64,000 nt of DNA, from contig NC_087064.1 of NCBI RefSeq assembly GCF_963678635.1, positions 47,473,346-47,537,345 of the forward strand, written 5' to 3'. Origin of the DNA: Symsagittifera roscoffensis (taxonomy: Eukaryota; Xenacoelomorpha; Acoela; Convolutidae). The notes under the pieces were generated by a model, which saw nothing but the letters and a program-made list of their open reading frames with translations, was not told the origin of the DNA and did not search any database. This document shows, piece by piece, positions 23,730 to 36,431 of the stretch; within the stretch, counting starts at the first letter, position 1; the number at the start of each line of letters is the position of its first letter. The position numbers were made by a program, and so were the translations under genes.

Positions 23730-24340
23730 TTGAACGAAAAATTATTGCCATTTTGTCAGCTTTTAAGAAAAGACACCGAAATAATAACAGACGAAACACA
23801 TGATAAAGCTTTAGAGACACTTGAAAACGACTTGTTTACAGCGAAAAAAATGAAACTCCGTCTGGCAAAATCAGATCAACAGTATGTCATTCTCACAGAT
23901 GCTAGTTTTCACCAAGCAGGATTTGTCTCAATGATTGACGAATAGGTTAATGAAAATAAAAAAAAAACAAATAAAAAAATTCCTATGCACCTGTTTTTTT
24001 TTGCTCACAGTTGTTCAACCAGTCACTGTTGAAACTATCAATTTACTGCAAAGATTTCTTCGCAGTGTGTTTTGCCTTAGATCTTTTTGCGCACTATCTT
24101 GGGGGGGGGGGGGGGGGGTGCAGAAAAACCCATTTTAGTCCTCACTGATAACTTGAGCCTAACACGATTTTTTGAGGTTAAAATTATACACCCTTCATCA
24201 TGGAATTTTGTTGATCGAATTCTCTCTTTCAACACTGTCGTAGAGCATATACCAGGCAAGGCAAATGCAGCCGCAAGTTTTTTGTCACGAATGAATACTG
24301 ATCCGACACAATCAATTGTGCTAAAATTGACAGATTGAAT
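23730..24340 (+). pseudogene. RNase H remnant of element 2
   Basis: Frame 23,730-23,945 contains ILTDASFHQAGFV, the RNase H first-aspartate motif. Frame 24,087-24,338 contains TDNLSLTRFFEVK and VVEHIPGKANAAASFLSR, the typical RNase H tail of Ty3/gypsy elements. Between them, at 24,101-24,118, is a run of 18 G that breaks the frame. Confidence 0.78.
24101..24118 (+). repeat. G18 homopolymer in the RNase H remnant
   Basis: Eighteen consecutive G. With the G13 run at 16,431 this is unusual in such AT-rich DNA. It may be a microsatellite expansion or a sequencing/assembly weak point. Confidence 0.9.
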
Positions 24341-24762
24341 TCCAACACGAAAAATTGAAGTTTCCTTATTCGCAAAAACGCCAAATAATTCTGTTTCATC
24401 AATTTTTTGACGAAAACATGCATGAAAACGAATTAATTGCTCCTGCAATCAGTCAAGCCATAGAAAAAACAGGAAACATGCATCTCATTGATGAATTAAC
24501 GAATCACACAAAAAAATTCATGACAATACTGCCACAGTTTTTGCCTTTAAACCAGTCAATGAAAACAAAATTCAAGCAATTGAAATAACAAACCCATTCG
24601 ATTCATTTAATGACTCTTTACCAGGCAACTTGAATCTGCAAAATGAACAAGAAGTAGATACAACCCTTCATATTGTAATAAAAATGGGTAAAAGGTACAC
24701 TTGTCTTAGATCCTACTTACGCACCGTATGAACAGAAAAAATATGCGAAACAGTTACTGCGT

Positions 24763-25530
24763 GTGAAACTTGAAAACGATAGCATTTATCGTCAGTTCTT
24801 TTCTGATACAGGTCAAGTCCTTTTCAATCAATATTGTCATCGTAAGCATCTTCGACAAGTTCTATACCGTATTCATAACGCTACAACAGCTGGTCACTTA
24901 GGAATTGTCCGCGCCGCAGCTGAGTTTTGTAAACGATCCTATTTCCCAGGGTTTACTGAATCTTTGCTTAATTGTGTACGCAACTCTTTGACATGTCTAC
25001 AAACAAAACGTTCGCTCATTATTCGACTAACGCCGCCTTTACATGAATTATCCAGTCTTCAATTGTTTCCCGGCGATATAATACAGATCGATTTAGTCGG
25101 ACCAATTCACCGGTATTCGCGTTACGTACTAACAGCTATTGATGTTTTTACGAAATATCTTTTTGCGATTCCTGAAGCAAAAACAGCTGCTAAAGCTTTA
25201 GTATCAATTTTTTGAAGTACAGCTACTTACCAGAAAATATATTAGCCGATCAAGGAACCAATTTTTTTGCCGAATTAAAGCATGAACTAGCACAATTGTG
25301 GGAAATAAATCTGGAACACAACACATTAAAGCATTCACAGAGTCTAGGACTAATTGAACGATCACACGGAGCCTTAAAACGTATTTTGATAATGAACACT
25401 TCAGAACAGTGAGTAGACTGGCATAAATATACTGACTTAGCATGCTATGCCCATAACACTTCATACTATTCCACAATAGGATGCACACCTTCGCTATTAT
25501 TTCATAGTCGTGAGCCCATTTAACCATTAG
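24763..25530 (+). pseudogene. Integrase remnant of element 2
   Basis: Frame 24,763-25,215 carries an H2C2 zinc-binding region (AGHLGIVRAAAEFCKRSYF ... NCVRNSLTCLQTKR) and the first catalytic Asp in IQIDLVGPI. Frame 25,212-25,412 follows after a stop/frame change and carries the second Asp (ILADQGTNFF) and the Glu (LGLIERSHGALKR). The DDE set is therefore visible but split by a TGA at 25,213-25,215 and further stops (TGA at 25,411). The C-terminal part is unreadable after ~25,540. Confidence 0.85.
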
Positions 25531-26107
25531 ACTAAAGATTCAAAAACACAACAATTCAAAAGCAAGTTTTGATTTCAATCGGGATCTTGAAGATGTGGTA
25601 AACCAGAGTTATGCTGAAAACAAGCAAAATTAATCACAAGGCGTCATAAATATAGAACTTATTTTGATTTAAAAAAAGCAAAAGAGTCACCGACTAAATT
25701 TTACTTTTATGTTCTACTACTCAACTCGAAGCTGAAAACTCAATTGGTAAAGCCTCTAAAAACGTAATGAAGCACAACGTAATTTTGAAATCTTTAAAGT
25801 GTGACTCACGTGGCTAACTTATTGCCTAATTTATCTCAAACCTCGTTTTATGAATGATGACACCGCTCATCTACTACTACAATATCGATCTTCAGCATGA
25901 CACCACTGCTGACAACCATCTCCAGAACGATCTACTTCAATTATGAATTTTTCCTCTTCTTCACTCCGCTTCTTGTTTTTGCTTCCCCGGCGTGAAGGAG
26001 TGTAGTATACTGATAACAGCGGAGATGATAAACTCAGGCAAACTCAAAATGCCATTAACATAATTTCTGGTACACGAATTTTAAGCAATCTATTTATTGC
26101 CAAACAT

Positions 26108-26467
26108 TGATGTCCGCGGTCAATCTAAAACACATAAATCTTATTAATGTCACTACCTCAATCTAAATAACTTTTACTGCAAGCTCATGAATATTTAATG
26201 CCATGTTACCAAATATGAAAACTGTATTTGAAAAATAATTTCATAAGCGGAAGGAGGTACCATTGATATTTACTAATGTAAAACACAACTAGTATAAAAA
26301 GGAGCAGAAAAAACGTACCGATCACTAGAGAAATCTGTTAATAGAGAGTAATTCAATATTTCAAAATCACAACTCTTCCATCTTCGAGTCGCAATTATGA
26401 AGCCATAACTGAGCTGGCCTTAATCTAAAAGATTAGTTATACTTAGTTATAGTCTTCCGATATAACA
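26108..26467 (+). mobile_element. 3' LTR of old Ty3/gypsy element
   Basis: Counterpart of 19,554-19,922: TGATGTCCGCGGTC at the start, GATATAACA at the end, TATA box AGTATAAAAAGGAGC near 26,291. It is shorter than the 5' LTR by ~9 bp through small deletions. No convincing polypurine tract is seen just upstream (ATTGCCAAACAT). Confidence 0.85.
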
Positions 26468-27695
26468 AAAGCAGTGTCTGTTCATACGGAAAATCATAGT
26501 TTCTACGGCGAATAACAAGGGAAAATCTGCCTAATTTTTTCTGAAATATTCATTTATTTTTAAATTAGATTGTTTTGAGGTGTTGCACTAAGCAACGTTA
26601 CAGATATGTCAACACATCAGGATGTTTTTTTGATGCTTGCTTCAGGATCTGCAGTTTCATTATCAAATTTGAGGCGTATTTGAAGTTCATATTCGGAAAA
26701 AATTTCCAATGATGCTGGTAATTGTGTTTCTAAAATGTTGGCCGAATTCGGTTAAACTTCGTGATTAATTTTTCTGTTTTTGGTTATTTGAAATTGTCTA
26801 AATTTGATCGATTTTTTATATCTCATTTGCAACAAATGAACCGTTAGGTCATTGCTTGAAAAGTTATTTCTTCAGCAATTTGCTGCTGCAGTTTTTGCTT
26901 AGTCAGTTTTTTCTGTGCCTAATGTATTGCAAGTGGTGCTAGGTTAAGTATCACTTCCTCGTGCAAAATTTTTGAGCAGATTTTGTAAAAAAAAATTACA
27001 TTGACGTTTTTTTTTAAATGTTCAGGTTGTTTTTTCTCTTTAAACGAGAAAATTGTTTCTAGAGTTTTCTAAAGCGAATTGATTAATTGTGATTTTTAAT
27101 TTTGGTAGTCATCGTAAATTGTTAGCGTGTTTTTGATTTCTGGAACCACTTCGATTATTAAGATTTTTTATATTATTATTTATACCAAATGAGCTTGTGT
27201 TACATTACGTCTCCATTGTTGCAACAAAAGCTCAGCTAGTAGCATTTTTTACAAACTATTTTTTGAACTGGCTGAACCATGTGTATTTTTTAAGCTCAAA
27301 ACTGAAAAGATGCTAATTTATAGAGATTCAAATTGTTTATTATAACCTATCATACCTGAAGTTATAAAGTTTGGGATAACTTTGCGTGCAAATTTTAAAA
27401 TGTTCTGTGAGCGCGTAGCCAATGCGGGGATTTATTCTGATTTCTAAATCATTCTAAATTGGATTGAGGCTAGCTAATTCATCCATGTTGTGTGCTAGGA
27501 AATGCGAAGTATATCACCTTGTGCTTTACATTGGGTGGTTTTGGGAAAAGTTTCAGCAAAAAACGGAAAATTTTGTATTGAAAATTTTATCGAATTTTAT
27601 AATTAAAATACAATTCTACACCCTAAACGTAAATATAAAATTTTATCGAAAAGTTTGTTTGTTTATAATTAAAATAATACGCCCTAAATGACTGT
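26468..27695. other. Non-coding AT-rich DNA
   Basis: Both strands hold only short chance ORFs. No repeat or RNA gene recognised. Confidence 0.5.
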
Positions 27696-27700
27696 TGGAA

Positions 27701-27733
27701 CTTTCAGGGGTTCACCATGATTCGAGCAGTTTT
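27701..27733 (+). repeat. TTCAGGGGTT..CGAGC repeat, copy 1
   Basis: TTTCAGGGGTTCACCATGAT followed by TCGAGCAGT. It recurs as CATTCAGGGGTTTACCCTGA plus TACGAGCGGTCTTG at 28,231-28,264, and in reverse complement, more diverged, at about 47,630-47,669. A short dispersed repeat of unknown kind. Confidence 0.5.
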
Positions 27734-27770
27734 GTGTTTCTCTATATAAGTAACATAAAAGTGAGTAAGT

Positions 27771-27855
27771 AAGTCTCAGTGGCATAATGGTGAAACCATT
27801 TGCTATGCCACCTCACAAAGTCACAAAGTGGGCTCAATTCCCCGCCGTCTTGGTT
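27771..27855 (+). repeat. tRNA-derived SINE or tRNA pseudogene
   Basis: AGTGGCATAATGGTGAAACC resembles a tRNA D-arm with A box, and GTGGGCTCAATTCCCCGCC about 45 bp later resembles a T-arm with B box. Spacing fits a tRNA of ~75-80 nt with an altered anticodon region. The acceptor ends do not pair well and a T-rich stretch follows, so a tRNA-derived SINE head is more likely than a working tRNA gene. Confidence 0.55.
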
Positions 27856-28230
27856 TTCGAGGTTTTTTCCTTTATTTTTGTGTTTTTATTTTTAATAATT
27901 TCAGATATTTGCAGTTTTTCGGCTTCTGTTTGTAAAGTGCAACTTTATCTCTCTGTTTACTGTTTTTAGTCAGTTTTTGAGACTATATGCTCTTTATATT
28001 TTCTGTGGTTCGAAGCTTTGTTTGCCCTTAGGCTTACCCCGGATGTTGTTTTTCCATGAAGTTTTTCCTCAGAAAGTAATCCAATTTGAATTGAAGCAAG
28101 CTATTTGTCCTAAATTTTACGCTCTTACAAACGAATTCTATCTCTAAGACATCCATTATTATAATCTAAAAAGTTGAAATACAACCATCAAGTTGAAACA
28201 TATTCCGTACTCGTTATGAGGCATTCGGAG

Positions 28231-28264
28231 CATTCAGGGGTTTACCCTGATACGAGCGGTCTTG
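28231..28264 (+). repeat. TTCAGGGGTT..CGAGC repeat, copy 2
   Basis: Second direct copy of the short repeat at 27,701-27,733, about 530 bp downstream. The two copies flank the tRNA-like unit. Confidence 0.5.
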
Positions 28265-28270
28265 CATGAG

Positions 28271-31200
28271 TATGTTTTGAGGAACATTGTTATATGAGCA
28301 AAATCATTTTCATTCAGTTGGAGAATCGAATCGATTTTTCCCGGTGTCTAAATTTCTTAATTGTGAATATGTGGATCATGATTGCAAGTCAATTTTGAGC
28401 TAAATGAAAGTTCTATTGCTGCCTGTAAAAATGACACCTGAGGCGAAGATTGTTTTTATAACCGCTTTCTTTTTCAAACAATCTTTGCTGTTTTCAAAGT
28501 GTATTTCATAGTGTAGATTCTTTTGAGAAGTGCCTGTTTCAATCTTATTTATGTGAAGCGTAGCGTCGGTTTTCTGTTTGAACTTTGGCTAGCTCAGAAA
28601 CCAATTGATTTTTTGAGGGCTTGTTGGCTCTTCAAAAGATCAATTCATAAAAGCAATATTTCAGAAATTGGCACATTTAATCCCTTGACCCCACAGCTCT
28701 GCTGCCGTATAACAACTTCGTTTGGCTAGTTCTGATTTTTGTTGATTTTTATTAGGTTTTGCCACCGAAAAAAGGAGGAGGGTGGAGGAAGATAAGAGGA
28801 GGAAGAGAAGGGAAGATGTGGGAAGTTTGGTAGGTGATAAGATTTAGACCAGAGGATACAGTGAATTAGATGACAAAAGTGCCAGTTGATTTTTGAGCGA
28901 GGCGTCCAACTGATTCTGTTTGCGTTTAGTGCCAGCGTATCCGTAATCTAATTACCCCCTGCGGCGCGTGACCCAAAGGCAAACAATCAATCTACCCAGG
29001 CATTGCATAGGAAGTTACCTAACCCAGGTCTTGCTGGAGTATAGATTGTTGTTAAAAATAATTTCTACGCGTTGCCATAGTGTGTTAAAGTGCTGCGGTG
29101 ATCTTACTGGATTGGACTGAATAAGTGGGCTATTGCCGCTAAGTAACTAGGGCGCTCAGTAGAGCGACTGAAATTGTATCGTGATTAGTTTCAACATAAA
29201 TACTCTTCTGTTCACGACCTTACTCAGTCAAGGAACTAAACAGCAAGCCAAGTGGTGAATTTGTTCAGCCCGAAAGATTTATTTGCTTTCAACTAAAGGT
29301 CGCAATTGTTGTAAATTTTAGGGCCATCGTCTGGGATAATAAACTTCTTTTTAAGTCGCTGGTAAAGATATACAAGTTATATAACTTACACTGTCTCGTA
29401 TGTCAAATTATGTTGATTGATCTGATATGAAAATTTGTTTTGATATTTTATGTGCTTGTTTTCAAAGGAGGAAACCAATTTTTCCCAATTAACATAAAAG
29501 ACGAGACGTTTTGCCATGTTCGAAATTAACCAGGCAAACCGAAATTTGCAGTTAGCGAAGATTCTTCAACCGACTTATTTTTATTACCCAATTGGATTGT
29601 GGTTATCAAAATGTGTCCCAATAACTTCTGGCTGCTATGTAATGTTTCCTTTCTGAGTTTGGCTGAGAAAACGATTATTTTGAACACTAAAAGAATGATT
29701 GAAAGTTTAGTTTTGTCGAAGAACCGTTGAAACTCCTAGATTTTGAAAGAGGCATTTTAGAAATTTTAAAGTATCCTTATTTGCAACTATAATTTATGAA
29801 TCTGTAAAAATTATTGATTATCATTTAGTTTTATTAACGGAAAGAGCAGTTGTAGAATTGGATTTCCAGTTCGTTGCTTTCCCGTGGCTGGAGATTTAGA
29901 GTTTAATTCCTTAATAAACCTTTCTCTCAATTCTACTCTAACCAACTAAATGCACTCTTTAGTAATGAGAGCACGGTCCATTGGTGATACAAGGAGTCCT
30001 CCTGCTTTGGTAGTATAAGGCTGTTATGTTCGTCCGCCAAAACTGAAGTCTCTCTTGACTATATTTTGTGCCAAACTTAGTTTACGCTCTGTTACAATTA
30101 GTCCCATTGCTCTTTTGATTCAAAACTTAAAATCATTGTGATATGCTTTCCTTACTTATTGTTATCATTACCAGTTGCGGTTAGTACGTCGAGTTTCCAG
30201 TTAGTAATGTTTTTCTTTCAATGAGATTTGAAACCCGGGGAGAAGTGTTTTCCCGAAGTTTGATCTTACAAATTAAATACAGTAAGCACCTTTTCTTACC
30301 ATTGCAAAAACGCATGGTTGCGAAATTGTTAGCTGAACTTTTAGTTTTGGCAATTTTTCATCTAAGTGTTTTTCAAAATTAGACGAGTAGAATGGTACCG
30401 CGACAACTCGCAAAATTGGATTTCAAAATTAGTTCAAAATTGCGGCATTGTACACATTGAAGCAACTATACAGTATTTTCACCTCAAAACTGAACCAGCA
30501 GGTTTTTTCAGAAATTCCTACATTGAATTGTTTAAATGATATTTTTTTATGACTTGTTTTCGTTTTATCAAGGTTATATTATGTCGTTGAATGGGCGTAT
30601 TTAGTTTTTGTTATATCAAACTCATAATAAAAGCGTTGAATAAATGAATTCCGAAATATAAGATTGGGCCCATCGTTATATTTCAAATAGAATGCTTCAA
30701 AAGCAAAATTGAAAGCAGTATAAACACACAAAAACACTCATTTTGTTTCAAATCCAGATCATTTTTTTTTCACGGAGTTTCTCATCAAGTATACCGACTT
30801 AAAGCTGTTACAAGTTCGACAATGCACCTGGTTACGTTGGAAACTTCACGACTATGGTGTTCCAGTTAAAGCTTACGTAACTGGTTTTGAGTATCTCTGC
30901 CAATATAACAGCCAAAAGTTTGTCCTCATATAGAAAAAAAGTTAATGAATCAACATAAAAAGCTTGCATGAACAAACCATCCCCATACAAAACAGTCCGA
31001 TTCAAAAAATTCCGAAACATCAGAAACAGTGATGTCTATTCAAAAAAATAAAAATTGAAATAGAAATTAAAATTTTGAAAGAAAATAATAAAAACTGTTG
31101 GCATCAATTCAAATTTTTCCGAAACTATTTAAATTTTTCTTCAGTTTTTAGCAGTTTTTCTACCAAATTGTGGGATTTTTCCCAATTTTGTGAAAAGAAT

Positions 31201-32600
31201 TCCAAAGCAGTTTTTTTGGCATATCTATTTGCTACAAAAATCAGCAAATTTGTCCTGAAAATTTAGATTGTTTGCTTTTTCCGCGGAACGGTGAAATTCG
31301 AATATAGTTATCATGAGAAAACTCTGTGCTTTGGCTGGCGAAAGATTTGAGTACAGCTGGAGCTATTTATTTTTTTTCAATTTGAATTGCTCGATTTAAA
31401 CCAAATTTTTTCATTTAAATTGAGTGGGCTCATAATTTCACATTTAAATAAATTGAAATTTAAATGAAAATTTAAAGTATTTTAAAATGTTTTTTTTTTT
31501 AAAATGGACATTACTGATCAGAAAGTTAGTCCGAAAATTCCAAAATTTTGTAAGTTGATTTTTTCATGCTGACAAATTAGTTTCGCGCTTTGAAACATCA
31601 AGCTTAAGCAATTAGCGACCTAAGAACAAAAAATTAGACAAATATCTGTGACGGCAGATTTTAGTGGCTAAGTCGTCGGGCTCAAAATTAGGAGTTAAAA
31701 AAGAATCCCCGACGGCACCGAAATTTTTTCATTTTTCCAAAAAAAAATAAGTTCGAGCAAATCTGAAAATTGGTAAATCAAAAGAACCAGTAGGGGACTC
31801 AACCTGCAGTTGGGCGAGTAGAAAATAAATTTTTTTAATATATATATAGCAATCATTGTGCTGGTTTGATATAGTTTCTACCTCATTTTTTGAAAACGCG
31901 TGAAAAGTAGTTGAACTCGTGAAACTTTGAATGTTTATTGCTCGGCTATGCTAAAATAAAATTTGAAACCAATTACAAACCGAAGGTTAGTTCATATTTT
32001 GATTTTATAGCTGCATGCCTCATGAAAAAACCTTATAGCCAGAAATGAATGGAATTTATCTATTGGTACTTAATAATCAATTTGATTATACTTTTTTCCA
32101 GTTTTTGGCCTTTTTCCATCTGGAGTCAGTGGAGTTTCCTTTAAATTTCAATTTTTCAAATGTTAACTTTGAATTCACTGGATTTAAACGAAAAGTTTTA
32201 AATTGCCTGAGCGGGATTTAATAATGCCAAAATACCCATTTTACATATGTCAATTAATTGTCAATTAATTTCTTATTTCGGAGCTCGCGGAAAAAGCAAT
32301 AATTTAGAAATAAAGAATTTTTTTTTTCAAATAAATACTCCTGCCCGAAAAAATGGGTTTCGTTTTCTTTGTTTAAAATTACAAAAAAATGTACAAAATT
32401 GGCAAAAAACTGCTGAAAAACAAACATGAAAAAATCGAAATTACTTAAGAAAAATTTAAATAGTTTCGGTAAAAATTAAATTGATACCAAAAGTTTTTAA
32501 AATTTTCTTGAACAATTTTAATATACATTTAAATTTTTAAAATAGACCGTGGCTATTTTTGTACTGAGCTCATTTTTGTGAACAGATTTAAGCAATTTTG
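28271..32600. other. Non-coding DNA with a purine tract and a GC-richer patch
   Basis: 28,767-28,830 is a G/A-only-like tract (GGAGGAGGG... AAGAGGAGGAAGAG). 28,940-29,300 is less AT-rich than its surroundings and could be a promoter, a transcribed leader or a TE fragment. It begins with AACAATCAATCTA and has the near-complement TATAGATTGTT about 65 bp later, but I recognise no gene. 31,380-32,540 is very AT-rich with many ATTTAAAT words. No ORF here shows a protein domain. Confidence 0.45.
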
Positions 32601-32602
32601 TT

Positions 32603-32765
32603 CAGGTTTTTTTCTTCTTTTGTTTTCCACGCAAAATTTCATTACCACAATTAATCATCGGACGGGGTTGAGTGATATATCATATTAAAGCCCTTACAGT
32701 TGTGATTCGAACCACATTAAAAAAATTTTTTCTCACTGTCGAGAAAAACCGGCTTAAAATTTTGT
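32603..32765 (-). repeat. SINE-like repeat, family 2, copy 2
   Basis: Reverse complement of the repeat at 18,645. On the minus strand it reads GTGGTTCGAATCACAACTG (a good B box), AGGGCTTTAATATGATATATCA, a body, and GCGTGGAAAACAAAAG. The B box is better preserved here than in copy 1, supporting a tRNA-related origin. Confidence 0.55.
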
Positions 32766-33419
32766 TTGATTTTTCGTCTTATTTCGAGCGAATGAAGCGA
32801 GCGCACTGCACTGCCTTATTTTAGCCTAAAAGCTTAAAACAGCTTAATTTAAAACTAAAAACTTATGAAAACTTATTTTTACTTAGGTAACGTTTGTTCG
32901 TTAGTTTACTTTGAGTATTTTAAGTTTCAAAAACTGCAAGAAACTGCATTTTTTTTTTCGTTTTTCCATTATTTTTTTTTACAAAAATTGTTTTTCGTTT
33001 TGCTTATTTTAGTATGGTTGACGAGTATACTTAATCACCATAATTTGAAAATACTTTGTTGCATTTTTTTAAGACTACTTTCACAGTAACCGGCTATCCT
33101 TCTTCAGTTCTGGTTTTAGGTATGATCTATAATCCCGAATCTGAACGGTTTGGTGAACCGATTAACTCCCTCTTAAGCAAAAAACAACTGATTGATATCA
33201 TCAATTCGATCACACTGAGACTCTTGTCTCTCCACCGAGAATTTTACATATCTAACATATATTCAAGTTCTTTAGACCAACATATAACATGATATATAAC
33301 GTTTTTCAGAAATTTGACACTATCTGGCCGGATGATAGTATGCTCGAAATAAGACCAAAATTTTTTTACTTCTGTAGTTTTAACAAAAATCGGCTTTCTA
33401 TTTTTTACGTTTTTGATAT
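32766..33419. other. Non-coding DNA before array 2
   Basis: A 78-codon + strand ORF at 33,056-33,292 is the longest opening. It lacks a recognised domain or splice support, and nothing else is identified. Confidence 0.4.
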
Positions 33420-34036
33420 TAGTGTAATTTTAAGTATTTTCGATTTATTTCTCTAAATTTTAACTTAACTAATTCTGTTTTTGGTAATTTCCTTGCTTTT
33501 TTTTGTTTAAAAGTTCATATGACCTCAATTGTTTCAGGTTTACTTTTATTGACATTTTGACCTAATGTTGCGTCGTATGGAAGGAAAAACAGATTGGGGG
33601 CCGTAAATTGTAGAATTTCTGATTCATATTGCCCAAAGATTTACATGACAATTTTTTTCCGGCTAAATGCCGCTCGACAATCGTTTTTGAAAACTGGTTC
33701 AAAATTTTGTCAGTTGTAGTGCTGGACGTGTTGCGCATCATTTGAGACATAATTAGGACATTTTGTAAAATTATTTATTTTGAAATTGCATTTTTTCGAC
33801 TTGAGGCTTTTTTTCTGTCAGTCAGCTAGTAATTTTTTGTTTGTTTGTTTGATGTTGTAAGTCGTACAAAGAACTCTGCTTTGCCTTTGTGCTAAAAATC
33901 TTTTCATTTATTGTTTTACACAGCTCAATTTCGATATAAGTCGCCTCTCAAATGAGTACCAACTTCAGACAATAAGTCATTTTATGTTGATATTTTTCGA
34001 TGAAGATGGAAGATAGCTGTCACTCAAAACTCTATT

Positions 34037-34058
34037 TACCTTTGCGATAGCAAAGGTA
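34037..34058. repeat. Perfect 9-bp hairpin in array 2 (units 1-3)
   Basis: TACCTTTGC-GATA-GCAAAGGTA at 34,037-34,058, repeated at 35,629-35,650 and 37,226-37,247. In unit 4 it is degraded to TACTTTTGCAATAGCAATGGTA. Confidence 0.85.
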
Positions 34059-34166
34059 TTGCAATTGGGTACTAGACTTTTTCATCGTAAACAATTTTGT
34101 CAACAGGACTCATTGGGCTCATTGAACTGGTGGTACCGTAATTCATAATGGTCTCAAAATTTCTAG

Positions 34167-34245
34167 TGTCTCTTAGACGCTCAGCCTGGTGTTAATAAAT
34201 ACGCCTGGAACGGCAAAGGTTCTGGGTTCGAATCTGGCCAAGACA
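34167..34245 (+). repeat. tRNA-like SINE module, array 2 unit 1
   Basis: 79 bp from TGTCTCTTAGACGCTCAG to CTGGCCAAGACA. TGTCT and AGACA can pair as an acceptor-like stem. GCTCAGCCTGGTGTTAATA sits where a D-arm / A box belongs, and CTGGGTTCGAATCTGGCC is a B-box T-arm. The downstream body (AAATTTTTTTAAACGG... AAAAAATGTCGGC ... TTTGTCTGCCT) matches the array 1 modules. Base pairing is too poor for a working tRNA, so I call a tRNA-derived SINE head. Confidence 0.6.
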
Positions 34246-34838
34246 AATTTTTTTAAACGGTAATTGTTGCGGTTCCAAAAAATGTCGGCTAATAATTTGT
34301 CTGCCTATGTTATGTCGGCTTAGTTGTCACATCTAAGAATAGTTTGTTTTAGCTGTAAACAGTTTTAACTGCGTTCTTTTCAGCATTTCAAAATTCCGGC
34401 CGAATGAAAATTTCTTCTCACATTGGTTGTAATTGAACCATGTCGTTTTTTTTTTCGTTTTTTTTAACTATTTTTATCGACTTAATAAATTTCGGCCTAA
34501 TTACTATCAACCTAGTGGCCTCCGGTTGCGTCGTTACGTCCGAAAAAAGCTTTTTTGCGCGTTTCTGTGCTCTGACCGGAAAAGGGAATTGACATTTTTT
34601 TTATATTTAGAATTTGTCTGAATTTCTTTTCGACATGAAGGGTTTCTGCTCAGGTTTTTTTTTGTCTTTTTTACCGCTTGGTAATAATAAATTCAAATCC
34701 AATCAACCATCTGGCTCATCTGGCATAGAGATAAAACAACTGCTTGATGCGGTAAAATAACTGCTTTTTTGCAAACTAGACTTTTTGTGCTTTTTCGGAT
34801 TATCGTGGTTCAGCTGTATTGCATGTTGCTGTAACCAC

Positions 34839-34954
34839 CGTGCTTAGGACGTCACAGCTTAATAAAATACTCGATATTATCAAAATCCTTGACGTGGAAT
34901 TAACAAACTGCGCCCGGGACGGTAAAAGATCCTAGGTTCGAATCTAACAGAAAC
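34839..34954 (+). repeat. Second tRNA-related module, array 2 unit 1
   Basis: CGTGCTTAGGACGTCACAG ... TTAATAAAATAC, then a ~38-bp insertion, then GCGCCCGGGACGGTAAAAG and CTAGGTTCGAATCTAAC. Piece by piece it parallels the 34,167 module with an insertion in the middle. The body after it (TTTTTCAAACGCAGAAG ... AAAAAATTGGCG) also parallels the other family members. Recurs at about 36,432-36,547 and 38,025-38,140. Confidence 0.5.
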
Positions 34955-35758
34955 TGTTGTTTCTTTTTCAAACGCAGAAGCTCTCATTTACAAAAAAAAA
35001 AATTGGCGTGATGAGAAGTATAATTTTAAATGTTTTCGATTTATTTCTCTAAATTTTAACCTAACTAGTTCTGTTTTTGGTAATTATCTTGCTTTAATTT
35101 TTTTTAAAGTTCATATGACCTCAATTGTTTCAGGTTAAATTTTATTGACTTAGTGACCTAATGTTGCGTCGTATGGAAGGAAAAACAGATTGGGGGCCGT
35201 AAATTGTAGAATTTCTGATTCATATTGCCCAAAGATTTACATGACAATTTTTTTCCGGCTAAATGCCGCTCGACAATCGTTTTTGAAAACTGGTTCAAAA
35301 TTTTATCAGTTGTAGTGCTGGACGTGTTGCGAATCATTTGAGACATAATTAGGACATTTTGTAAAATTATTTGTTTTGAAATTGCATTTTTTCGACTTGA
35401 GGCTTTTTTTCTGTCAGTCAGCTAGTAATTTTTTGTTTGTTTGATGTTGTAAGTCGTACAAAGAACTCTGCTTTGCCTTTGTGCTAAAAATCTTTTCATT
35501 TATTGTTTTACACAGCTCAATTTCGAAATAAGTCGCCTCTCAAATGAGTACCAACTTCAGACAATTAGTCATTTTATGTTGATAATTTTTGATGAAGATG
35601 GAAGATAGCTGTCACTCAAAACTCTATTTACCTTTGCGATAGCAAAGGTATTGCAATTGGGTACTAGACTTTTTCATCGTAAACAATTTTGTCAACAGGA
35701 CTCATTGGGCTCATTGAACTGGTGGTACCGTAATTCATAATGGTCTCGAAATTTCTAG

Positions 35759-35837
35759 TGTCTCTTAGACGCTCAGCCTGGTGTTAATAAATACGCCTGG
35801 AACGGCAAAGGTTCTGGGTTCGAATCTGGCCAAGACA
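35759..35837 (+). repeat. tRNA-like SINE module, array 2 unit 2
   Basis: Identical in layout to 34,167-34,245, with the GGTTCGAATCTGGCC B box intact. Confidence 0.6.
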
Positions 35838-36431
35838 AATTTTTTTAAACGGTAATTGTTGCGGTTCCAAAAAATTTCGGCTAATAATTTGTCTGCCTAT
35901 GTTATGTCGGCTTAGTTGTCACATCTAAGAATAGTTTGTTTAGCTGTAAACAGTTTTAACTGCGTTCTTTTCAGCATTTCAAAATTCCGGCCGAAAAAAA
36001 TTTCTTCTCACATTGGTTGTAATTTAACCATGTCGTTTTTTTTTTCGTTTTTTTTAAAACTATTTTTATCGGCTTAATAAATTTCGGCCTAATTACTATC
36101 AACCTAGTGGCCTCCGGTTGCGTCGTTACGTCCGAAAAAAGCTTTTGTTCGCGTTTCTGTGCTCTGACCGGAAAAAGGAATTGACATTTTTTTTTATGTT
36201 TAGAATTTTTTTGAATTTCTTTTCGACATGAAGGGTTTCTGCTCAGGTTTTTCGTCGTCTTTTTTACCGCTTAGTAATAATAAATTCAAATCCAATCAAC
36301 CATCTGGCTCATCTGGCATAGAGATAAAACAACTGCTTGATGCGATAAAATAACTGCTTTTTTGCAAACTAGACTTTTTGTGCTTTTTCGGATTATCGTG
36401 GTTCAGCTGTATTGCTTGTTGCTGTAACCAC

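Larger units (their letters stand above)
19554..26467 (+). mobile_element. Degenerate Ty3/gypsy LTR retrotransposon (element 2)
   Basis: A ~6.9-kb element in the order LTR, leader, gag, CCHC nucleocapsid, RT, RNase H, integrase, LTR. Every coding domain is broken by stops and frameshifts, and no protease motif was found. Domain order (integrase last) and the integrase/RNase H wording place it in Ty3/gypsy rather than copia or BEL. LTR divergence and coding decay agree that it is long dead. No clean target-site duplication remains: AACAA lies left and AAAGC right. Confidence 0.88.

Noticed and set aside
27771-27855. Functional tRNA gene
   Set aside because: The A and B boxes are recognisable, but acceptor ends do not pair and no clear anticodon stem forms.
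34167-34245. Functional tRNA genes in array 2
   Set aside because: T-arm and anticodon-arm pairing is poor and a conserved non-tRNA body follows, as in a SINE.
33562-35346. 62-codon minus-strand ORF nearly identical in two array units
   Set aside because: The whole 1.59-kb unit is equally conserved, and the third unit breaks the frame by an indel.
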